Position numbers and translations under genes: made by a program | Shown here: in pieces, positions 8,401-12,732 of the stretch | How positions within the stretch are numbered: the stretch's first letter is position 1 | Layout: each line of letters opens with the position of its first letter | Source: Planctomycetota bacterium | Lineage (GTDB): Bacteria > Planctomycetota > Planctomycetia > Pirellulales > Pirellulaceae | Direction: 5' to 3' | NCBI GenBank assembly: GCA_019347795.1 | Contig: JAHWKS010000052.1 | Location: 1 to 12,732 of the forward strand | Length of the DNA: 12,732 nt | Notes under the pieces: model-generated | Seen by the model: the letters and a program-made list of their open reading frames with translations, nothing else | The model's database searches: none | Told to the model about the DNA's origin: nothing

Positions 8401-8615
8401 GGCTGCATCCGGAGACGTTCGAGGCGGAGATGCTCGTGCCCGGCCGCCTGCCGAACGAGTATGCGATGCGCCGGTTCAGCGTTTCGGCGCACTACGGGCT
8501 CTTGGCGTGGGGCGGCACGTCCGGCGCCGCCGCCGGGACGTACTTACAGGTGACCGTGGACGAACCGCCCGCGGGCCAAGCCCCGGCCGCTACACCGGAA
8601 TCGCCGGCGCGCTAG
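5496..8615 (+). CDS. Large exported protein: duplicated CsgG-like module, helical domain, propeller-like region (no LRR)
   Basis: This 1039-residue protein is a close co-linear paralogue of its upstream neighbour. It has a signal peptide (MLRWTRAALVAATVLPVCGAAAEE), RRWAIVADK (W32), and a first CsgG-like module with LVERDQLLLATRELEL (V62). A second module carries VIETEEARAISRELAL, and a TPR-like pair begins near F302 (FDWLVERADAFTQLG). A helical middle domain leads to a propeller-like region from about residue 685. That region contains RIWVATRRAGLWVIDPETL (W744) followed by 'ETDGLPPSD', the GLP signature of regulator propellers. The end, RRFSVSAHYGLLAWGG, matches the point in the neighbour just before its LRR extension, so this copy lacks that tail. 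There is no lipobox: the Cys in the signal peptide follows LPV. An alternative start at 5463 overlaps the previous stop as ATGA and adds 11 residues (MRRPGKRRTNS). Spacing implies one operon. Function is unknown. Confidence 0.86.
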   Translation: MLRWTRAALVAATVLPVCGAAAEEKDRALRRWAIVADKPIQEDGLPDLLTARLAGAPGVELVERDQLLLATRELELTSLSAGAGAGERLKLGRLLNADGLLLLSKEEAEGKPLLKIVMSDCRYGARLSVDMLPYDPVQIADAVPRVEALFARVRERFADGIQQLVGVPHFVSRSLTHDYDNLQAGYAYLVEAALTAHPGVSVIETEEARAISRELALTPDEQQRRNALVLLEAEYLVRRAGVDDPPQVELTLRTRSGGEVRELPPRVFSLEEAAGYLSREFPASLLESSPEDAKPADTAEQFDWLVERADAFTQLGQWRHSTGLREAALLLRPNDIEQRKTLIQDYLRIATRRPHDVPLEDRKPGNTNLERAVRERVEAYLAALGHFERLIRNGRISTDEAVQRFRDLRAYHLIRAMPNHISTVDGVYWRAGQEWLVLAEEAEERFLTDVYPHVIAMAPDDERRKRALLNAWQGPLIEAALHRVDRTYRTREDLEFLERILTQVVPDGLEIPFPLSQANSLVEHQPPVPLPPEAITAEDWRAFLERLAASEHRVAAVFARCCMAREQWEDRSRTLEESRQLLAELESALRAYQVLGDAGGSYRSRKDEWMYGRTRDARDYLAREIAKAENPLPAKVATARPAGAMRLPRRENDLDNATGRLAFHPLDIHVKGADGKTQPLKSQRWRTYGGWGALSDVTACGDGLDVWWNAGALYAMREAGVLENIAADPQPIFTDVKWDGRRIWVATRRAGLWVIDPETLQVVAKIGETDGLPPSDYMLMVHPLGPGRVCAIGSFGEHKRAWCAAASWTGGGAAGVKVFHEATHVPSVEPPRDLPPSESDIHTVFQPAWLHEYDAGDDRRYLLVGRHAPTLEARMRPLLIDLETLAVHSFGQELYHADHRYSTSYYSRDGHLLEASEFHIIHRPPPDQTFAGGESWRHLCRDANRAGLINKQILLHDGWLYVPGSCWHRLHPETFEAEMLVPGRLPNEYAMRRFSVSAHYGLLAWGGTSGAAAGTYLQVTVDEPPAGQAPAATPESPAR

Positions 8616-8631
8616 TCGCTCCCGCACGAGT

Positions 8632-8635
8632 GGAG
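8632..8635 (+). promoter_or_regulatory. Shine-Dalgarno site for the third large protein
   Basis: GGAG ends 9 nt before the ATG at 8645. It lies in the 29-nt gap after the previous stop and supports 8645 as the start. The upstream in-frame ATG at 8507 would add 46 mostly basic residues inside the preceding gene. Confidence 0.6.
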
Positions 8636-8644
8636 ATTCACACA

Positions 8645-11600
8645 ATGCGTTTCCTCGTCGCTCTCTGCCTATGTCTCGCGCTGGCCAGCAGCGCGTCGGC
8701 GGAAACGCCTCGGTGGGCGATTGTCGCAGGGGATGCTCCCGCGGCCCGCAGCCTGGCCGACCTGGCGACCGCGGAACTGTCGCAGTGGGACGACGTGCAG
8801 CTCGTCGAGCGCGAGGAGATCGATCGCGTATTGGCGGAGCTGAAGCTCGCCCCCGCCGGTCTCATCGCCGATGACCGCGCGATCGAACTGGGTCGGCTGG
8901 CGTCGGCCCACGTGGTGATCCTGATCGAATCGCTCGACAAGCTCGCTCCACCACAGTTTCGGGCCCGGGCGATGGAGGTTCGCACCGGAGTGCGTCTCTT
9001 GGACGTGCTGATGCCGACCGCCTCGCTGGAGGAGGAAGTCGCGGCGCTCGGTGAGGAGCTGCAGTCGGCCAAGAAGAAGTGGGCCATTCCCAAAGACAAG
9101 CGGCGCTATGCTGCGTTCCTCGGGGTGCAAAATGAGGAGCCGGGGGATGCGCTTACGCCGCAGGCCGCGGCGCTGACGGCGCTGTTGGAGCATGATCTGC
9201 GGCTGGCGCCCGGCGTGCTGCTGCTGGAGCGGGAGCAGCTTCACCGCCTGCGACGGGAGGAGCAACTGACGGGCGCCGAGGTGGAGCTGTGCTCCGCCGC
9301 CGTGCTCGTTGAGGCGGGTCTGCGGCGCGACGAATCGGGGCAGGGCTTCGCCGTCACGCTGCGGCTTGTGTCGCTAACCGGTGACGAGCTCCGCAGCGAG
9401 CGGTTTATTGTCGCCGAAAGCGGCCTCTCCGCAGTGCGAACCGAGCTTGTGCAGTGTTGCGAACGGCTCCTGAAGCTCGACTCCCCGCCGGCGTCGCACG
9501 GCCGGGAAGACCTCGCCCGCGAGGCGGAGATATTCGCGCGGCGGAGCCACTGGCTGGAATGGAACGATCGTCCCGAGGAGGCGGCCGCCCTGGCCGAAGC
9601 GGCATTGGGGCTCAATCCGATCCGCGAGAATTATGCGCAGGCCTTTCGAGCCTACGATCGCGCGTGGAGACGAGATGATGCATCGCTGAACATGACCATT
9701 AGAATCCACGACGCCGTAGCGAAGAAGCAGCGGCAGTTGGAGTTGCTTGAGAACATGCTGCGCACCGCGCGGCGGATGCACGAGTTGGACTGGGAGCAGT
9801 TGCGATCGACGACGACGTCGATCGGACCGCAGTCGCTCGGGAGCAACGGCAATCCGTTTTATCCCCATACGCCGCGGCTCTGGACGGACCCGGCGCCGCC
9901 CGAGTTGGAGCGGCTGCGCCAGGAAATTGACGCGATGCGGCTGGAGAAGTTTCGCCTGCTGCGGTCGGCGCGTCCCTGGAGCAATCGCGCGTTGATCAAA
10001 CTGCTGCTCGAACGTCTGGAGCTGTCGCATTATTTCGCTGAATCTCCCGAGGAGGTTCACCGGCAAACGATCGACTGGCAGCGAGAGTTGGACGCCGTCT
10101 TCGCTGCGACGGATCAACAGATCGAAGAGAAAGGAAAGCAATCCAATTCTTCGGGAAGCCAAAACCATTTGTCCTGTCTACGGGGCGAGAACGTGGCGGC
10201 CCTGCTGCGGCAGCGTCGCCTGGTAGGCGACCTCAGCTCCGCCGACGACGAGCCGCGCACCTGGACCGCCGAGGAGCTGGCGCCGCTGTGGTCGGAGCTG
10301 TCGCGCCACGAGCGCCTGGACGTGCGGGCCGTCGGCTTTGCGGGATTGGCGGACCTGCCCGGCGAGCGCGGCATTGCGGCTGCCGAATCGCTCGTGGCGT
10401 GCCTGGAGAAGATCCCCTTTGAGCAGGATCTGGGATTTCCTCCCGATGTCTACCGACTGGACGACCTCGCGGCGCGGCGTCTCATCGGCACGGACAAATT
10501 GGCGGCGTTGATCGAACAACGGCTGACGGAGGCGGAGCGGCGTCAGGACCCGCGGGTCCTCTGGGCCCGGCTGCCGCGCATCGCGCAGTTGGTTTGGGCG
10601 GCCCGTCGGCCGCCAAGCCAGGTCGATCGACAGCAATGCGAGTCGTGGGCGCGGCGGGCGATCCAGTTGCTCGACAAAGCGACTCCCACAAACGAGGCCC
10701 AGAAACGTGCGATTGGGGCGCAACGGTCGACCCTGATCACTTCCTTCGTTCCCAGCAATGCGCCGTTGCCAGCGGACCTTCGCCCGCTGCCGCCCGGCTT
10801 GTGGAGAAAATACGAGGCGAAGCCGCTGAATCTCGAATTCCCGATTGAGTTTAACAATATTCAGTTGGGAGGAGTCCACCTTGATCCGGCGTCGTCGGAC
10901 GAGGGAGGCGAACCTCAGTTGCTGGTGTTCTTCCCTCGCGGAGAACGCGTGTGGATCGGGCGTGCGGCCGCCAGCGGCGGCAAAGTGCAGGAGATCGGCG
11001 AGGCGCCGTACAACCTCCGCGGGCAAAACTTTGCGCAACGCATCACCGCCGCCCTCGGCGACGGCGCAATCTTCCTCAACACCGGCGCGCCGGGACTGGC
11101 GGTAGTTCGCCCGGGAAGCGTCAAGGCATATGGCGCCGCGGAGGGCTTTCCCGGCAATCGCCTGGTGGACATGCAGTGGCTCGATGGCGCGCTGTATCTG
11201 AGTGTGTCCAACGGGCTAGCCCGGTTCGATCCGCAAAAAGAAACGTTCACGACGTTGGCCTCCAGCCTTTCCGTCGATGGTCCGGGACCGCTGGATGGCG
11301 GCACAACCTATCAGATCACCGATCTGCTGACCGAACCGGACCGGGGGGCGATCTATTTGACGGTGCAGGGCGGTCCCGAGCGATGCGGCGTTTGGAGACA
11401 TGAGCCGAAAGGCAATCGCTGGACTCGCATCTATGCCTCTCAATCGCAGCTGTATCTTTCGCCCCTTTGGCGAGCGAAAGACAAGGTTCGATTCATTACC
11501 GAATTCGGTTGGCGAGAGATTGACGCGGCGACCGGCGACGTCGAGACGCTCGCCGGGTATCGGCCTTTCAAACGCGGCGCCGTAATGCAATTCGCAAGAC

Positions 11601-11785
11601 GCTATGCTCAAGTAGGCGACCACGTCATCGGGCTGAACGGCCGGCTCTACGCGCCCAACGGCGAAGTGTGGGCCTACCCGCTTAAGAATCGCTCATGGTG
11701 GTGGAGCGTGATGCCGGCGCCTGGGGGGTTCATCGCGCACGCCCAGACCGACGAACTGATTCACTTCCAACGTCGCTCACAATAG
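8645..11785 (+). CDS. Large exported protein: two CsgG-like modules, helical domain, regulator-propeller-like C-terminus (divergent paralogue)
   Basis: This 1046-residue protein has a clear signal peptide cleaved after ASA at residue 19. PRWAIVAGD (W24) follows, then a first CsgG-like module with LVEREEIDRVLAELKL (V54). The second copy is plain here: LLEREQLHRLRREEQL around residues 194-209. A TPR-like stretch lies at about 288-335 (REAEIFARR, AEAALGLNP). The middle domain is helical and differs from its neighbours. It contains a charged coil-like part (ELERLRQEIDAMRLEKFRLL) and a segment reminiscent of HEAT helices (HERLDVRAVGFAGLADLPG). The C-terminal region from about 740 is propeller-like, with RVWIG (W770) and GFPGNRLVDMQWLDG followed by LYLSVSNGLARFDPQ (Y851), typical of Reg_prop blades. 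No catalytic residues or membrane helices are visible after the signal peptide. It is the last gene of the tight cluster. Function is unknown; an envelope scaffold or sensor is inferred. Confidence 0.86.
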   Translation: MRFLVALCLCLALASSASAETPRWAIVAGDAPAARSLADLATAELSQWDDVQLVEREEIDRVLAELKLAPAGLIADDRAIELGRLASAHVVILIESLDKLAPPQFRARAMEVRTGVRLLDVLMPTASLEEEVAALGEELQSAKKKWAIPKDKRRYAAFLGVQNEEPGDALTPQAAALTALLEHDLRLAPGVLLLEREQLHRLRREEQLTGAEVELCSAAVLVEAGLRRDESGQGFAVTLRLVSLTGDELRSERFIVAESGLSAVRTELVQCCERLLKLDSPPASHGREDLAREAEIFARRSHWLEWNDRPEEAAALAEAALGLNPIRENYAQAFRAYDRAWRRDDASLNMTIRIHDAVAKKQRQLELLENMLRTARRMHELDWEQLRSTTTSIGPQSLGSNGNPFYPHTPRLWTDPAPPELERLRQEIDAMRLEKFRLLRSARPWSNRALIKLLLERLELSHYFAESPEEVHRQTIDWQRELDAVFAATDQQIEEKGKQSNSSGSQNHLSCLRGENVAALLRQRRLVGDLSSADDEPRTWTAEELAPLWSELSRHERLDVRAVGFAGLADLPGERGIAAAESLVACLEKIPFEQDLGFPPDVYRLDDLAARRLIGTDKLAALIEQRLTEAERRQDPRVLWARLPRIAQLVWAARRPPSQVDRQQCESWARRAIQLLDKATPTNEAQKRAIGAQRSTLITSFVPSNAPLPADLRPLPPGLWRKYEAKPLNLEFPIEFNNIQLGGVHLDPASSDEGGEPQLLVFFPRGERVWIGRAAASGGKVQEIGEAPYNLRGQNFAQRITAALGDGAIFLNTGAPGLAVVRPGSVKAYGAAEGFPGNRLVDMQWLDGALYLSVSNGLARFDPQKETFTTLASSLSVDGPGPLDGGTTYQITDLLTEPDRGAIYLTVQGGPERCGVWRHEPKGNRWTRIYASQSQLYLSPLWRAKDKVRFITEFGWREIDAATGDVETLAGYRPFKRGAVMQFARRYAQVGDHVIGLNGRLYAPNGEVWAYPLKNRSWWWSVMPAPGGFIAHAQTDELIHFQRRSQ

Positions 11786-11843
11786 CGCCGATTCGCGGCA
11801 CGGGGGTTGCGGCGTCTTTGGATGGTTTGCTTCGTTTGCCGAT

Positions 11844-11848
11844 GAGGG
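11844..11848 (+). promoter_or_regulatory. Probable Shine-Dalgarno site for the aldehyde dehydrogenase
   Basis: GAGGG lies 5 nt before the ATG at 11854. It overlaps an alternative in-frame ATG at 11842, which would add only four residues. The family's usual N-terminus (a short lead, then INPATGE) fits 11854 well. The rest of the 68-bp gap shows no convincing promoter. Confidence 0.45.
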
Positions 11849-11853
11849 CGACC

Positions 11854-12732
11854 ATGAAGACGATCAATCCGGCGACGGGAGAGCCCCTTCGCGAGTACCA
11901 GTTTGCCGCGGACGGGGAGATCGAAGAGAAGCTGCAGGCGGCCGAGAAGGCCTTTCGCCAGTGGCGGGAGGTTTCTGTTGGGCGGCGGGTCGAGCGGATG
12001 CGGGCTGCGGCGAATGTGCTCCGTGACCGTGCGCCCGAGTTCGCGCGGCTGATGACCGAGGAGATGGGGAAGCCGATCGGCGAAGCTGGGTCGGAGATCG
12101 AGAAGTGCGCCTGGGTCTGCGACTATTACGCCGAGCACGGCGAGGAGTTTCTCGGCCATCGTACCGTCGAGACCGACGCCTCCCGCAGTTACGTTCGCTA
12201 CGACCCGATCGGTCCCGTGCTGGCGATCATGCCGTGGAACTTTCCGTTTTGGCAAGTCTTTCGCTTCGCCGCCCCGGCGCTCACCGCGGGCAATGTGGGG
12301 GTGCTGAAACACGCCTCCAACGTGCCGGGGTGCGCTGTGGCGATCGAGGAGGTGTTCCGCGAGGCCGGGTTCCCTGCCGGGGCGCTGGCGGCCCTGTTGG
12401 TGGAGACCGAGAAGATCGAAGGCGTGATCGCGCATCCCGTCATCCGCGCCGTGACGCTCACCGGGAGCGAACGCGCCGGCCGGGCCGTCGGCCAGCAAGC
12501 GGGCGGGAACCTCAAGAAAACTGTGCTGGAGTTGGGCGGGTCCGACCCGTTCATCGTCCTGGCCGACGTGAACGCGGCGGAAGTCGCACAGCGGGCGGTG
12601 AAAGGGCGGACCATCAACAGCGGGCAAAGCTGCATCGCCGCCAAGCGGTTCCTCGTGGAAGAGCCGATCGCCGACGAGTTTCTGGAGGCTTTCCTCGCCG
12701 CGACGAAGAAGCTCAAGATCGGCGATCCGCTC
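11854..12732 (+). CDS. Aldehyde dehydrogenase, NAD(P)-dependent succinate-semialdehyde dehydrogenase type (5' part, 3' end outside window)
   Basis: The first 293 residues of an expected roughly 455-465-residue enzyme are present. It oxidises an aldehyde, probably succinate semialdehyde, to the acid with NAD(P)+, in the cytosol; no signal peptide is seen. Hallmarks in order are INPATGE (residues 4-10), the MPWNFPFWQ motif with the conserved Asn at 129, KHASNVP with the cofactor-binding Lys at 152, and TGSERAGRAVG at about 203-213. ELGGSDPF follows with the general-base Glu at 226, then GQSCIAAKRF with the catalytic Cys at 260. The 'NFPFWQVFRFAAPAL' and 'LKHASNVPGCA' wording matches the short Sad/YneI-like branch rather than the longer GabD branch. 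Substrate is inferred from this similarity; another semialdehyde is possible. It follows the CsgG-like cluster after 68 bp, with no sequence sign of functional linkage. Confidence 0.93.
   Translation, partial: MKTINPATGEPLREYQFAADGEIEEKLQAAEKAFRQWREVSVGRRVERMRAAANVLRDRAPEFARLMTEEMGKPIGEAGSEIEKCAWVCDYYAEHGEEFLGHRTVETDASRSYVRYDPIGPVLAIMPWNFPFWQVFRFAAPALTAGNVGVLKHASNVPGCAVAIEEVFREAGFPAGALAALLVETEKIEGVIAHPVIRAVTLTGSERAGRAVGQQAGGNLKKTVLELGGSDPFIVLADVNAAEVAQRAVKGRTINSGQSCIAAKRFLVEEPIADEFLEAFLAATKKLKIGDPL

Noticed and set aside
8507..8644. Upstream in-frame start for the third large gene
   Set aside because: It would add 46 mostly basic residues before a clean signal peptide and overlap the preceding gene by 109 nt. 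The ATG at 8645 has a GGAG site at good spacing.
11786..11853. Possible terminator or promoter between the array and the aldehyde dehydrogenase
   Set aside because: Only a 4-bp GCCG/CGGC hairpin (11787-11799) and a looser CGCCG/CGGCG pairing are visible, with no proper T-run. No -35/-10 pair was found, so neither was called.
11761..12627. Minus-strand open frame (288 codons) opposite the aldehyde dehydrogenase
   Set aside because: The plus strand encodes all aldehyde dehydrogenase hallmarks in this interval; the reverse product has no family features.

Overview
This is a GC-rich window (roughly two-thirds G+C by eye), coded entirely on the + strand, and most likely from a planctomycete. The best clue is the C-terminal leucine-rich repeat of the second gene of the central cluster. 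Its 'GL-x-x-L-x-x-L-x-x-L-x-x-L-x-L' unit, preceded by an 'ES-I-R-R-x-G-G' cap, is the style common in Planctomycetota. Large secreted proteins with CsgG-like, helical and propeller modules fit the same group. No rRNA, tRNA, mobile element or CRISPR was seen, so the assignment is an inference.

Layout. Bases 1-711 hold the 3' part of a gene whose visible C-terminal portion looks like a Rossmann or glutamine-amidotransferase-like fold. Four nucleotides later begins a gene for a 317-residue exported CsgG/HfaB-like protein (716-1669). Three very large exported proteins of about 1250, 1039 and 1046 residues follow (1714-5466, 5496-8615, 8645-11785). These three are paralogues with a shared plan: signal peptide, a 'RWAIVA' beta-strand, a CsgG-like module with a 'LVER(D/E)' motif, a second copy of that module, a TPR-like helical pair, a long helical domain, and a C-terminal beta-propeller-like region. 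The first of the three adds an LRR tail. After a 68-bp gap, the last 879 bp hold the 5' part of an NAD(P)-dependent aldehyde dehydrogenase of the succinate-semialdehyde dehydrogenase type.

The first five genes are separated by 4 to 44 nt, or overlap by ATGA if upstream starts are used. They read as one operon with no internal promoter or terminator that I can support. The likely theme is a cell-envelope assembly. The small CsgG-like protein may be the common or ancestral component, and the three large paralogues may add scaffold or sensor surfaces. No catalytic site, transmembrane helix or DNA-binding domain was seen in the four. Their biochemical function is unknown, and the array is the most novel part of the window. 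The aldehyde dehydrogenase looks like ordinary metabolism and is probably unrelated.
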